Shown in pieces: positions 11,420-23,351 of a DNA stretch of 64,000 nt. The DNA comes from Ottelia alismoides (lineage: Eukaryota > Streptophyta > Magnoliopsida > Alismatales > Hydrocharitaceae), in the NCBI GenBank assembly GCA_037367405.1, contig JAZKJV010000148.1, forward strand, positions 496,001-560,000, in the 5' to 3' direction. Numbering within the stretch: position 1 is the first letter of the stretch; each line of letters opens with the position of its first letter. The translations under genes were made by a program, and so were the position numbers. The notes under the pieces were generated by a model. That model saw only the letters and a program-made list of their open reading frames with translations, ran no database searches and had not been told where the DNA came from.

Positions 11420-14400
11420 TGATTTCTAGGGAAATCGAGGGTCGTACGGTTTCACAAGGTGAAACTACAGTCGGTGTCTTGACCGCTTAAAATCCCTAAT
11501 TAGTCAACAATTAACACACAATATAAATATCAAGAAATGACAAACAAATATGGAGTCAAAATTTATTTTTAACTCTACATAAAAGATGTATAGGTGCAAG
11601 TATGTAGAGAGTTCGAACACAGGGAGCAAGGCAGGATAGATCAACAAGTGTGTGTGTGTGTGTGTGTGTGAATGTGATGTATTGTCTACAAAATGCAATG
11701 CAAGGGGTTTTGTGGATTTTTAATATTTTTTTGATTTTTAATTTTTAACTTAATTTTTAATTTTGTACTTTGATTTTTAATTTTTTGATTTTATATTTTC
11801 TTTTTATATTTTATTTATTTTTTAATTTTTTTTCGATATTAGAATATATAAACTATATAAGAAAAGAGGTGCTAGAATATTTATAAAATGAAGTGAAAAT
11901 AGTCACAAATTAGGAAATAAAATCTTTTTGGTCTTTTAAACTTTTTTACTGTTTTTGTGATTTTTGGTTATTTTTCAGAATCTTTTTGGTATTTTTAAAA
12001 GACAAAATAAAGAAATCAGTGAATTAATATGTTGGCCGAAAGTAGAATGGGAATGAAAAATAGCAAACAGTATCAAAATTTTCCCAAATTAATTTTAAAA
12101 TAAAGAGAATAAAATAGGGAACGTACAGGACCTGAGTTTATATTTTTCTGATTTTTCTAGAATCTTTTAGAAATTTTTTGAAGTTTTTAAGTATTTTCTA
12201 ATTTTAAGGTTTTAGTTTTGAATTTTTTAGTGGTTTTTGGATTGACACTAGAAGACACTAAAATACACTATAGGTAATTTTTTTGGAATTTTTCAAGGTA
12301 TTTTCATATTTTTTGGTATTTTCTAAGGTAGACAGTAGTAGAAATGCATGTTTTTGATTTTTAATAAATATAAAAATGCAATAAAAATTAAATGCAAAAA
12401 TATGGCGCGGATCATCAAGTTAACAGGAGCCTAAAATGATTTTTGTGGAATTTTTGGGGTTTTAATGATGCACCAAATAAATAAGATAAAGTATGCAAAA
12501 ATGTATGGCCTAGCAGGGGGTATATGTTTAATATTCAGAAAAGTCAGGGGCCTACATGTAAATTCTACAAAATTTTATAACTGTAATAAAAAGTTATAGC
12601 ACTATTTGGAAATAAACAAAGTCGCAAGGGTGTCGGTGTAAAAAGCCTAGATGCACGTGACATGCACGCGCACCTAGCAGGGGTATCATCGTAATTTACA
12701 AAAACTTCGGGGCTCAGATGCAATAATTCTAGAAAAATTTCAACTGCACGTGAACTTTTTGGTATTAAGACTAAATACAAACAAAGGCCCAGTGTATGCC
12801 TGCAAAATTGCCGGGGGCACGTGCGCAGCGCACGTGACCTGGCGGGGACCTAATTGTAAATAGATAAACGTACGGGGGTCTGAAGATAATTTTTACAAAA
12901 GTTTTAAACATGCAGATGAAAGATTTAATATTAGAATGAAAATGCAAAAACGCAGGGGTGTTGACTGCAAAATACCCAGCTGAGGCCGATCCAACGGTGG
13001 GCGTTTTCCCACTTAACACGTGTCAACGCAGGGGCCCCTATACCCCTTCGCGATCGACGGAGAGGATTAGACCTGTTGGTGAAGATCGACGGTGGAGAGA
13101 GTTCAGATCCAACGGCGACTGGCGCGTCTGGGAGACCTCCAAGATCTGACGGCTACAAAGGGGCCTGGATGAACTGGGACGAACTCGCGTGGAGGCGAGT
13201 TTCCCCAGTGGTGATCAGGCTCCTTCGCCGCCCGGTGAAGCTCCAAAATGGCTCCCGAGGCTCCTGCAAGGGTCCTGGATGTGCTGGTCGCTCCAGAAAT
13301 CCTTCGCGATGGCCGAGGGGCTTGCGAGAGGTCGTCGGAGCAGAAGGGCTCCAGGTACCTCCGCCTCCTCCAAGACGAACTCCAGGCACGAGTTTAGGCT
13401 CAATCCTGCAAGAAAAGAGTGAAGGCATCGGGGGAAAACTGCCCCGACCCCGCGGTAGTGCGAAAGTGATGAGGATGGCGTGAACGACGCGGCCGGAGGT
13501 GCGCTCCGGCGAGGTTGTTGACTATGTGAATCGATGAGCGAAAAATTGGATTGAAGGTGGCTTTGTGATGCTACGACTACGGTGAATAAAAAGAAGGGAA
13601 GAAAAGAGGGAAATGGATACCTCAAGGGACAGGGCCCGAGGTTGAAGATACCTCTACGGCAAGGCTCACCGGAGGTGTGGAACACGCTCAGATCGATCGA
13701 CGATCCTCCGCTCTGAAGGTGGAACTCTGAAGCTGTCACCTCCAGATCTCCTACTGGAGCCAAAGGGAGAAAAATTCTGGATGAAATGCGGTTCAAAATT
13801 CAAAGAAGGAGAAGGGTGGTTTTTGTATGGCTGACCGACAGGTCTCAAAGATCGAGGCGTATCGAACAAATCTTTGATCCATTCTCCGATGTAATCACTG
13901 GGCGAGTATCCTCGATCATAGAGGATGAAAAGTCAAGAAGAGCGTGACATGAAATAGTGAAAGGGTCGAGCTCAAAAAATACGAGAATCGAGGGAAAAAC
14001 CATTCTGACAACTGCGGCAGAGGGGGTCAGATAGTTGACCGAGGTCAACTGTCAGACGCACCTGGTTGGTCCATGTGGACCAACCAGGAAAAACCTCTAG
14101 AATTTGTTTTGTAAATCCAATTTAAAATAGCTAATGAATTAATTAAATTTTGATTATTAAATAAAAAATGTTTGTAATTTTATAAATTATTTTATGGTGA
14201 TTTTTAATTATTTTTATGAGGCATATTTTTCTAAGTTGCTTTTTATAGCCTATATAGGTATTTTACTTGTATATTTTAGTATTTTATTTTTATTTGGTAT
14301 TTTTAATTTCTTTAATTATGTTTATTATTTTATGAAATTTAAAATACTTTTATACACATAATTATATTTTTGTTTTATTTTTCTGATTTGTTTTGTATAT

Positions 14401-15242
14401 GAAACAAAATAATAGTCTTAAATATATAGGTATGTGTCTAGTTCTTATACCTATGTATTATATATCTATAGGTATTTTATTTTGTATTTCTTTTATGTTT
14501 TTATTCTGATTTTAATATACAAATATATTATAAGTAATATTTACAAAATTATAAAAATATAAAAATACAAAAATAATGAATAAATAATAAATCGAATATT
14601 TTAATCTGTACAAGTATACAAGTAGGGTCCAAAACTCAACTTTCAAACCGTAGCTCCGCCAAATGCGAAAACCACCGCCATTAAATAGCTTATTTTATTC
14701 TATATACAATTAAAGGTGAGTTTGCTGCATTTGGAGTTTTCATTTGTGAGATACGGGTCTGGGAAGTTGGGATTCTGGATTTTTATTCAGACCATAACTT
14801 TTTATCTGTACATTATTTTTGAATGAAATCAATTTTGTATTTTTCTTTATTTTATTATCTACAACTTTCATGTACAAAGTTTCTTTATTTGATGTATAAA
14901 AAGTGGAACCAAAAATAGGTCCCAAAATGAATAAATAATGAATGAAATGAATAGGTATTTATACTGTATTTTGACCCTTATCTCCCCCTACTTTATTCCT
15001 TGTCGACCTATTCATCAAAATGCCTAGGTCTCGGGGTTTCGGGTCATAAAATATTTACAATATTTTATTCTTTTTTTCTTTTATTTATTCTATAATTTTG
15101 GCTTTAATTACAGTATTTTATACACTATTTACCTGCACATGCATGAATGCTAAGATGATGATTTTAAGGGTATTTACACGCATTTACTAGGGTTTTTGAG
15201 GCCAAAATGATAGAATAAATATGATGAAATGTGGATTCATCA
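11420..15242 (-). mobile_element. 5' LTR of element A (3,823 bp)
   Basis: On the minus strand it begins TGATGAATCC at 15242 and ends with CA at 11420, next to the primer site. AT-rich flanks (11700-12950 and 14090-15242) enclose a GC-rich core (12960-14060) with CCAACGG motifs. It is homologous to LTRs E (27183-30703) and G, for example in the segment around 14640-14730 that is mirrored at 27710-27790. A (GT)n run sits at 11647-11670. The U3 end is a palindrome, tgatgaa-N7-ttcatca, at 15222-15242. Short ORFs in the core are not supported as genes. Confidence 0.88.
11647..11670. repeat. (GT)n microsatellite in LTR A
   Basis: About 12 uninterrupted TG/GT units within the AT-rich U5-side part of LTR A. 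A variable short tandem repeat with no coding role. Confidence 0.9.
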
Positions 15243-16670
15243 CTCCTGCATCTGGCCTCTTGGTTGGCAGATGGTTCTGGATGGCGAAGCAGATGGCACG
15301 GGTCAGCACATGGATTTCTGCCTGATGGTTCCTCTTCTTCTAATGAATGGTGGTCTTTTCTCTCAAGTTCCTCTGGAAGAGAGGAATGTGCTCGAGTGCC
15401 TCCTGCAGGGTCGGCTGGATATGGAATCCGGCTGTCATCTGCTAGTTGAACTCTAACTGCTGGTCTCTTTTTGGGTTTTCTTTCTTATTCCCCTTCGCCA
15501 AGCGGAGTGCTTGAAGGAAGGGGATGGCTGGGCCCTCCTCAGATAGAGGGCTAGGAACAGGTTCCTGCTACTATAAAGGAATGAAGCCCATACAAGAATC
15601 ATCATGTAACATAGATGGACTCGCAGTAGATAAAGAAACCTTTCCTTTATTAATTTTTTTTGTTCTTTTTCATATTATCCTGAGGTACATAAATTGGAGG
15701 AAACTCAACTGGAATAGAAATGGTGGCATCAGTACCAGCCACGGCATTGGACTTCGTGGCATCAGCACTGCGCTCTAGCTCAGCATCATCTGGTAATCTG
15801 GTGGCCTCAGTACCACCATCTGCATCTGGAGAAGAGACGACCTTAGTATCGTCGATTGGATCAGCATCATCCTTGGTGGCGTCCTCATCCACGTATTTGT
15901 CATGGACAGTGCTGTAAATAATATCAAACTCCTACAGGTGTAGATACGGCTCCTCAGTGGCAAACCCATGGAACTTGGGCAAGAGATGAATGGTCTGGGG
16001 AGGGAGCTTGAAGTCTCCCTGAATCGCCGGAAGCTGGATCCAACTGTGTATAAGGGTGGCACCAGGGTTGTGCAACTCCCTTATCGGTCTGGCTGGTCTG
16101 GCTGACTCCTACGGCCCCTCCGGCTATACTCCATCTCCTCCTCCAACCTCTGGAATCTCTCCCACCGCCTGCTTGGTGCGGCTCTCCTCTATCGGCTCGC
16201 ATATGTGCTATCTCTCGATGCACCTCTGCCATGAAGGCTCCCTGATCTTTAATCTTCCTTTGCGTCGTCTATAAGGAAGCAAGATGTGTGTTGTTGATGG
16301 CGCCCTGATCTAAAACGTACGTAGAACCTTGGGGCTGTCCATCGGTGCCATCTCGTGGGTCTACGCAAAGGCAAAAGATTCGAATTCATATGCTCATATG
16401 AATAAATAAATGTGATGCTGGTCTCTGCTTGGGCACCTCAGGACTAGGAGAAGGGTGGTCGAGGAGGAACATGGCGGAATAGAACTCGGGTTCAGAGAGC
16501 GGGTCAAGGCTCTCTGAACCTCCCTAGATGAGTGGGTCAGAGTGCTTAAGAGCGGTGCTGTTAAAGGCAGCCTAAGGGACCTCCAGCACATCATCGTGAT
16601 GTGGAAAAATGTGGATGAGATCTGGATGCAAATAAGATCGCCAGTCAAACCCCCAATTCACTTACTCAAC
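15243..16670 (-). pseudogene. Gag and protease remnant of element D
   Basis: This is the inner part of a minus-strand Athila relative. From right to left it has the gag start (MMCWRSLRL near 16594), a gag segment (MAEVHREIAHMRADRG, 16232-15954, frame-broken), then a jump at about 15895 straight into the pre-protease linker with DGGTEAT repeats (15892-15650), and the start of protease (15243-15480, resembling the KRPDSGAPY region). The jump removes most of the gag core, so D carries an internal deletion. At 15242 it is cut by LTR A. At 16671 it is cut by element C, and D's leader resumes on the far side at 40128. Confidence 0.8.
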
Positions 16671-16675
16671 GCTGA
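16671..16675. repeat. Target-site duplication of element C (left), GCTGA
   Basis: The five bases gctga directly precede the left LTR of C, and the same five directly follow its right LTR (40123-40127). Joining the flanks restores continuous D leader sequence, which matches the leader of C itself (acgctgag...accgtaaa). This is standard integrase-made duplication. Confidence 0.95.
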
Positions 16676-19600
16676 TGATGAGCGCAGAAATGACCACTCG
16701 GATAAAGGTGCTAATCGGTCGTTGCGACCCAAGCAATCAAATGCGAACAATCAAGAAAAATAGACCACCACGAGAGATAAAATCAACCAAAATGTGATAG
16801 CGGTCTTGCTATTAATTTAACCTGGTATAGCGACCAGGGTCGATCACAAGGAGCACGGGTTGGCCTCTCAGCCTACGAAGTAGTCAAAAAGAGATAAAAG
16901 AAAATAAAAGAAATATTTTGGTGGTTTTTGAATATTTTATATTTTTTTAGATTTTTAATGTGTTAAGAAAATAATAAAAGCTAATAAACTACTCACTTCA
17001 ACAATTTATTAAATACACTAAAAATCAACCAAAAATTCAAACAAAAATATTTTTATGTGTTTTACAATTTTTAGTGTTTTTGTTGAATTTTTGAGAATTT
17101 TCTGAGATTTCTTTAATTTTCTAAAAATCAAGAAGTGACTAAAACAGTAGGTACTGTCCAGCCGAGCTAAAAGGGCCTAGATAAAATATCTAAGGCCCCC
17201 AAATTAGCTGGGGGGTAATTTTCCTTAAAGAGAATAAAAAAGAAAAATTTAGGCACCTATTTTATTGTTTTTGAATTTTTAATTGATTTACTAGAATTTT
17301 TATATGATTTTGAGTGTTTTTCAATTTTTAGTGGTTTTCAGTAATGAAAAATAGCCAAAATTGGCTAGAAAATCAAACACAACAAAATAGACAGTAGACA
17401 ATGTTTTTGTAATTTTTAGACACTATTTAATATTTTTTTGTGATTTTTAAAGTTAGACAGTGAAGAAAATAGATGTCTTTGAATTTTTAAAAATATCAAA
17501 TGAAAACAAAATGTCCTCAAAAATCCTCGACAATTTTACACTATGGCAGGAGCCATGTGTCCAATTTTCGTTGGATTTGGAGGTGATTTGCTATTTTATC
17601 CAAAAATAAAGAGGGGGCACAGTGCACAGGGACCAAAGTGCAAATACCCGGAAGTCTAGGGGGTCTGGTGCAATTAACCCAGCGAAACACGTGCTACGCG
17701 CGTGCCTGGGGCACTCAGGGACCCATATGTAAGAAAAATAAGTTCCAAGGGCTGTTTGGTAACAGGTACCAAAAGCCCAGGGGCTTATCTGCAAATGACC
17801 CAAAAAATCACACACATGTTCAAATGTATCACGCACAGGGGTATAAATGCAAATAATTAAAAACTTTCATTCATTGAAGAACAACCAGAACTACAGGGTA
17901 GATAATGTAAAAAGCCCAGAAGATCACGTGTCGATGCACGTGTCAGACCACACACAGGGGCATATCAGTAAATAAATGCAAGCACAAGGGTCTCTATGCA
18001 AAAATCCCAAAAACTAAACAACTATACTAACTAATTACATGACTAAATGCGAAATAAAATAAACAGAAGGGCCTAAGGGTAGTTTACCCTTTATTAATGG
18101 AGCGGCTGGATGGATGCCACATGTAGCATCTAACGGTTGCGAACGATAGGGGCTCCAAAGCTACGCTCCTCGGGGTGATCCAACGGCGGGGGCTAGTCCA
18201 CGTGGTGCATCAGACGGTGTAGGGCGCAGGTGGCTAACCCTCGAGCATCGGACGGTCCAGATCTCTCCTCCTCAGATCGAACGGTGACTGCTGCTCCAGC
18301 TCGGACGGCCTAGATGCAAACTGGAACTGGAGGGCTGATCGGACGGCGGCTGAAGGTCGAGGAAGAACAGGTGGCCGGCGAAGTTCGCCAGCCCAATGCG
18401 TGCATTCCTGACCTCCTCGCGGGGCGCTAGTGATCGGAGAAGGTCTGGCGTGGGCTCCCGCGTCTGATGGGAGTCTCCGATGACCCGGCCGAGCTCTGAG
18501 GAGCTCCAGCGAGGTCAGCGGAGCTGCGCCTCCTGGCTCGATGTCGAAGGGCCTCAGATGGCCCTCTTTGAACCTGCAAAGTAGTCCAGGAAGCTCGCGG
18601 GTCGAGGGCAAACTGCCTCGACCCTGTTAGGCGGGTGAAGGTGAACTGTGGAGCGATATGGGCGAGCTTCGGCGAAGGGGGGACGGTGGAGCTCGAACCC
18701 CAGCTCCTTTGCGAGCTGGGTTGGATGGGGATATGGAGAAGGTGCGCAGGAAGGAGGCGAGGGCGATGGTGAAGCCCGATGATCGATTGGGGGTCGGTCG
18801 TGGACGGAATCGACGAAACACGGTGGAGCGGCGATTTGGGCGTAATGGAAAATCAAAGGAAAAGAAGGGTCTAAGGGACTACCTGGGTGGACGAGGAGAC
18901 TGGGGATGAGCTGAGGATGCTCTGGGTCTTCACCTCGAGGAGCGTCTCCCTCTGAGGCTCGAGCTCCAGCTGGTGGCGGAGCGACGGCGGCGAAGCTCGC
19001 CGGATCAGTGGTCACGCTTCCTCTCCTCGCTTCAACAGCACCGGACGCGAGCTGTCACTCTCACGAGCACGCTGGAGCTCACAGGGGGTGGAATCGAATG
19101 GTCAAAGATGATCAATGAGGAGGCAGAGCTCGGCTATATATGCTGGAAGGGTCCGGGAAGAAGAGGTCGGGTAGGGCGTGGAAGCGCGCGGATCCCGAGG
19201 GTAAGGCTCCGGCGAGGGTCTCGGATGCATCATTAAGGAGTCGGACCCGGGGTTTTGGTGGTAGGCGATCGGGTTTAGACGGGGAAAATCTGAGAAACGG
19301 GTCGCCCGCTAAGGACCCGTGGAAGTGGTCCTGGGGGGGTAGTTGACCCGGCGGTCAACAATCCCAGGACCAGTAGGGATCAACCACGTGGACAATATTT
19401 GGAAGTGAAATAACAGGTGGCAAAGGGCCGAATTAGTGAAAACCTAAAACATGAAATATTTTTATTTTATTTTTTTTTCTATTTTTAGTGATTTTTAATT
19501 AATTTTTCAAAATCAAAATAAAAATAAGGTATATACATAATATGTTATATATAGGTATATATACACTATATAGGATTTTGATTTTTGATTTTTAATTTCT

Positions 19601-20338
19601 TATTTTTGTATAATTTTATTCCTATTTTATATTTTATTTTTTTATATTATAAAATTAGGAATAAAATGATATTTTTATTTTATTTTTATTATTTATTTAC
19701 ATATGTGAAATAAATACATATATACATTTATATACATGGTATATTTACAATATATTTTTGTGTTTTTAATTTTGTTATTTTTATTTTGTTTTTGTTTTAA
19801 TTGATTTTATTTAATTTATTTACATTATATAATATAGGATATTTACAAAAATTTTGGAAATTAGTTTTATTTATTTATAAGGCTTAAATAAATATAGGTA
19901 TAGTGGTCTATATACAAGATGACTATATACAAGTGGTGTTTTTGTTTTCTTTTAAATTTTAAATTTTTATTTTGATTTTATATTTATAAATATGTACAAA
20001 TATTTATAAGCCTATTTTTGTGAGGAAAATACTTTTATTTTATTTACATAAATATTTACACACATGAGCTCCTATCTCCCTCTACTTTGGCTTTTATGCG
20101 GTCAGGCCCATGCTGAGCCCTCCCTTGGGTTAGGTTGCTCAATATTTATTCTAAATATTTCCCTCTTTTTCTTTTTAATCTTTATTCTTTTATTTTTGCA
20201 CAAAAACATGCTAATTATAAGTTTTTTACACAATGCATGCTTTTGGTAATTATTGACATTTACACATATCTACATGCATTTGCAAAGGTTTTTGTAGCTA
20301 AAATATAAGAATAAAGAGTGATGAATGAGTATTCATCA
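16676..20338 (-). repeat. 3' LTR of element C (3,663 bp)
   Basis: The minus strand starts TGATGAATAC at 20338 and ends CTCATCA at 16676. The TATA-like gcatatatag on the minus strand (19134-19143) sits where a U3 promoter would be, at the edge of the GC-rich core (18100-19380). Six copies of a (G/C)ATCNNACGG-like motif lie between 18178 and 18348. The outer end is a palindrome, tgatgaat-gagt-attcatca (20319-20338). ORFs in the core, such as 18234-18611 and 18554-19015, recur in the right LTR but have no domain. Confidence 0.93.
19134..19143 (-). promoter_or_regulatory. TATA box of LTR C (left copy)
   Basis: The minus strand reads gcatatatag, and the identical copy in the right LTR is at 38928-38937. 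It lies inside the LTR upstream (minus sense) of the GC-rich segment leading to U5, the position expected for the Pol II promoter of the element. Only the copy in the 5' LTR would drive the element. Confidence 0.55.
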
Positions 20339-20354
20339 CCCCCCTATACTCAAC
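20339..20354 (-). promoter_or_regulatory. Polypurine tract of element C
   Basis: The minus strand reads gttgagtatagggggg and abuts the first base of the 3' LTR. This is the site where RNase H leaves an RNA primer for plus-strand DNA. The same core (agtatagggg) abuts LTR E at 27171-27182 and recurs in the hairpin arrays. Confidence 0.85.
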
Positions 20355-21930
20355 TTTGCTAGTCCCTTAGCAAACACTTATTTGAAAAAGAAGTGAAAAA
20401 GAAATAAAGAAAAAAAAAGAGAATGTACAAGGATCAAGGCTGATTATTAAACTTGCCTTCATTAAATTAAGGTATGGAGCTCGATCAAATCTTTGGATTA
20501 TTAATGTGTCGGAACCTTATTTGGACTTAAGTCTAAAACTCAACAGCCTCTAAGTTCCACTATTCTATAACGAAGACTCCTCAATGCTCCAGATCAGAAC
20601 AAGTCATCAATCACAAACCCTGAAGACCATGAATCTTTTCTTGTCCTGTGAATGTGAAGTCTAAGCTCTCCACCTCAGAAATGGCAACTTGACAACCCTC
20701 CCCAACAATGTAACTCTATGACCTCAATCTGGCCACTCTTTCCTCGAAGAGCGGGGTATTCCCTTCTAAGTTCAAGTTCAACCGGCTCAAGAAGAGGAGG
20801 AAGAAGAGAATGGGTCAAGGCCAGTGTAGCCAAGTACCCTTGGGAGCTTGACCAGTGTAGCCAATCTCCCTGCTGCAAGCTACATCAGGTGGATCATGAA
20901 ATCAAGCTTTGCTTATTGCACTCTATAAACATACTCATCATTTTCTCTCAGACCCACCACTTTTTTGGAGTTATTTTCTTTTTGCACATTTTTTTTCAAG
21001 TGCATCTATACAACATATACATGTGCAGCATATGTACAAGGAGTTTTTCCTCTTGAGCCAGTAGACTATCCCTCTTTTGAAGCTTTATTGCAACCCACAA
21101 CTCCCGTCGTTAGACCTCATGGCAACCAGACCAAGTTGAGACGCACTTCCTTCACTAAAAGAAGAAGAGAGGTTTCGCCTAGAAGTACTACCCTCATATG
21201 CTACCCCAAGTCAAGGAAGACTGCCTCCTCACCACCTCATCCGTAGAGAGCTCGGTGTATAGTGCTGGTGTCCAAGTAAAGCCATAATCTATATGAGTCA
21301 TGTGTTGTTGTTAAGTGCTCTACTTAGGCTCATTGAGATGACATGTGATCATAGCCTAGTGGACTCAAAGAATTAAGTCACCATGGACCTGAAAAGCCTT
21401 AAACCTAAGCCCTATAAGGTTCCTCTTAGAAATTAGGTGGATTAAGATCTTAATCAAGCTCCATTTCTCAATTTGATTCCAGGCTAGTTTAAATGTCAAC
21501 TATCATCCAGAAAAACTATATACATATGTACAAAAGATGCTATTTACACAAATTTTTACAATCATGCAAAATTTTTGAAAAATGTTTTGAAATCATGTAT
21601 GAATGATTCATGAAGTGCAAGTTTTGCAAAAAGATATTTACACAAATTTACACAAGATTTTTTTGCAAACTTTTGATTTTCAAAACATTTTGGAAAAATT
21701 TTGTACTATATACATAATTTTGATAAGAAAATATTTACACAAGCTTTACACAAAAGATTTTTGAAATCATTTTTACAAAAATAATTTGTACACTAGCTAT
21801 TTATGTGCAAATAAAAGAAGTTTATGAACATGAAAATTTTTAATTTTTGAGGTTTTTAGCCATTTTATTTATTAACACACTCACACAAAGTACGAGTTAT
21901 GACTAAAGTATATATGAAATATATACACAC
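20355..21930 (-). other. Long 3' untranslated region of element C
   Basis: No coding capacity is visible between integrase and the LTR. AT-rich tracts (21530-21860) alternate with a conserved block (20530-21480). That block is also present in inverted orientation in element E's 3' UTR at about 26090-26960, for example the stretch about Lys/Leu-like 'gaagctttattgcaaccca' at 21080-21100. Classical Athila elements have an env-like ORF here, but none is seen. The conservation across two elements suggests a function in RNA rather than protein. Confidence 0.6.
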
Positions 21931-22291
21931 CCCCCTATACTTTGCTCGAACGATGTCCTCAGAGTCAAGAGCGATGAAGAAGACATAACTCGTGCTAGGT
22001 ATAGGGAAGTGAAAAGAAAGGCTATATACAATGAAGAATGAATGAAATAGAAAAGTCAAGAGGGTCTCGGGTCTTCCCCCTATACTTAGGATCAAGTAAT
22101 CCTAAGTATAGCAGGCTGTACACTAAGGGAAAAACCGAGTGGAGAATGTACAGGGTCTACCCCCCCCCCATACTTAGGGTGAAATATCCCTAAGTATAGG
22201 CAGTAAAAACAGGGGTAGACAAAAACAAACGAAATACCCAAAGGTCTCACATCCCCCCTATACTTAGGGTAAGGTGCACCCTAAGTATAGC
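21931..22291 (-). repeat. Four-hairpin array repeating the polypurine motif, element C
   Basis: Four inverted repeats in the same order as in element A: 21935-22009 (long, with ttatgtc/gacataa-type inner pairing), 22080-22111, 22170-22200 and 22258-22290. Each has ctatacttag on one side and ctaagtatag on the other, next to a run of 5-9 C on the + strand. On the coding strand every unit ends with AGTATAGGGGG, the sequence of the polypurine tract. The array starts about 130 bases after the integrase stop. Confidence 0.85.
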
Positions 22292-22421
22292 ATAATCGAA
22301 AGATGAAGACAGGGATGTGGGACTAAAGAATGTAGTGATATAGACATCTGGATCTATACAAGGCGGAGGAACAGTGAAACTCAGGCGTGAGATGCATTAG
22401 ATGTGAGTCAAAGACCACATC

Positions 22422-23351
22422 TCACGCAAAATGAATAGGGGCAAGATCAGAGACCCACGGTTCATGATCTAGAAATGGTTTGAGCCGCTGGCCATTCACT
22501 CGAAAGGTACTCTCAGAAGACAACTCGGATATATCAATGCTACCGTTGTCGTGTACCTTTCTGACCAAGTAGGGTCCCTTCCATTTGCTCTGTAGCTTCC
22601 CTGGAAATAAACGAAGCCTCGCATCAAACAGCCATACTCTCTGTCCAATCTCAAAATGCTTGTGGCTGATATGAGAATCATGCCACTCCTTCACTCTCTC
22701 CTTATACTGTAGGCTGTTTGAGAAAGCAGTATCTCTAAGCTCTTCCATGGCGGCTAACTCTGCCCTCCTCTGGTCTCCCATACCATCTGGTTCTATAAGA
22801 ATATCTGTAACTGCCCAAAGTGACTCGTGCCTCAGCTCAACAGGTAAATGGCACGGCTTGCCATATACGAGGCGAAAGGGAGATGTGCCCAATGGAGTCT
22901 TGAAAGACGTCCTATATGCCCATAAGACCGAGTCCAAAAGCTGTGACCAATCCTTTCGGTCAGGGCGGACGACTTTCTGCAATATCGTCTTGATCTCCCT
23001 ATTCGACACCTCGGCTAGACCATTCGTCTGTGGATGGTAAGGTGTAGCAACACGATGGTCTATACCGAACTCGTTAGTAAGGGCCTTCACCTGGTCGTTG
23101 ATGAAATAAGACCCCCCATCAGAAATCAAAACTCGTGGAACCCCGAACCGCGTGATGATGTGCTTCCTCAAAAATTTGCAAACTGTCCTCGCATCAGCGG
23201 CTCGGGCGGGGATAGCCTCAACCCAACGACTAACATAATCCACAGCCAACAGAATGTACTCAAATCCCTGACTCTTAGGGAATGGACCCATGAAATCGAT
23301 GCCCCATGCGTCAAAAACCTCACAGAAGTGAATGGGCTGCATCGGCATCAT
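22422..23351 (-). CDS. Integrase, element C (catalytic and C-terminal domains)
   Basis: 309-residue open frame ending the C polyprotein. The catalytic core has Asp in GIDFMGPFP (residues about 17-25), Asp in [10 protein letters not shown] (about 83) and Glu in [12 protein letters not shown] (about 118), the full D,D-E triad needed to join element DNA to the genome. [14 protein letters not shown] and [16 protein letters not shown] are typical of the clade. The C-terminus has the GPY module ([15 protein letters not shown], about 262-276) that guides target choice in Ty3 relatives. The Met is only the first after a frame break; in the intact family this is part of one polyprotein. No inactivating change is seen in this segment. 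The upstream zinc finger is broken. Confidence 0.9.
   Translation of the reverse strand: MMPMQPIHFCEVFDAWGIDFMGPFPKSQGFEYILLAVDYVSRWVEAIPARAADARTVCKFLRKHIITRFGVPRVLISDGGSYFINDQVKALTNEFGIDHRVATPYHPQTNGLAEVSNREIKTILQKVVRPDRKDWSQLLDSVLWAYRTSFKTPLGTSPFRLVYGKPCHLPVELRHESLWAVTDILIEPDGMGDQRRAELAAMEELRDTAFSNSLQYKERVKEWHDSHISHKHFEIGQRVWLFDARLRLFPGKLQSKWKGPYLVRKVHDNGSIDISELSSESTFRVNGQRLKPFLDHEPWVSDLAPIHFA

Larger units (their letters stand above)
2340..15242 (-). mobile_element. Athila-type Ty3/gypsy element A, decayed, 3' LTR missing
   Basis: On the minus strand this reads 5' LTR (11420-15242), tRNA-Asp-like primer site (11400-11417), leader, gag, protease, RT, RNase H, integrase and a hairpin-rich 3' UTR ending at about 2340. 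Protein motifs ([24 protein letters not shown]) and the primer type fit the Athila clade of plant Metaviridae. Several frameshifts and stops, and a changed protease active site, show it cannot encode its proteins. The 3' end stops at the junction with LTR F, so no 3' LTR is present. Its 5' LTR abuts the protease region of element D, consistent with insertion into D. The missing end prevents a target-duplication test. Confidence 0.85.

Noticed and set aside
13215..13796. 193-codon minus-strand ORF in LTR A
   Set aside because: Inside the LTR core and without any domain or conserved counterpart recognised in LTR E or G.
18234..19015. ORFs of 125 and 153 codons in the left LTR of C, repeated at 38105-38799
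   Set aside because: Overlapping frames on both strands in a GC-rich LTR core, with no domain. Conservation between the copies only reflects LTR identity.
21931..22291. Repeated hairpins as a CRISPR-like array
   Set aside because: Spacing and spacers are irregular, the units are long inverted repeats, the host is a plant, and the array lies in a retroelement 3' UTR.
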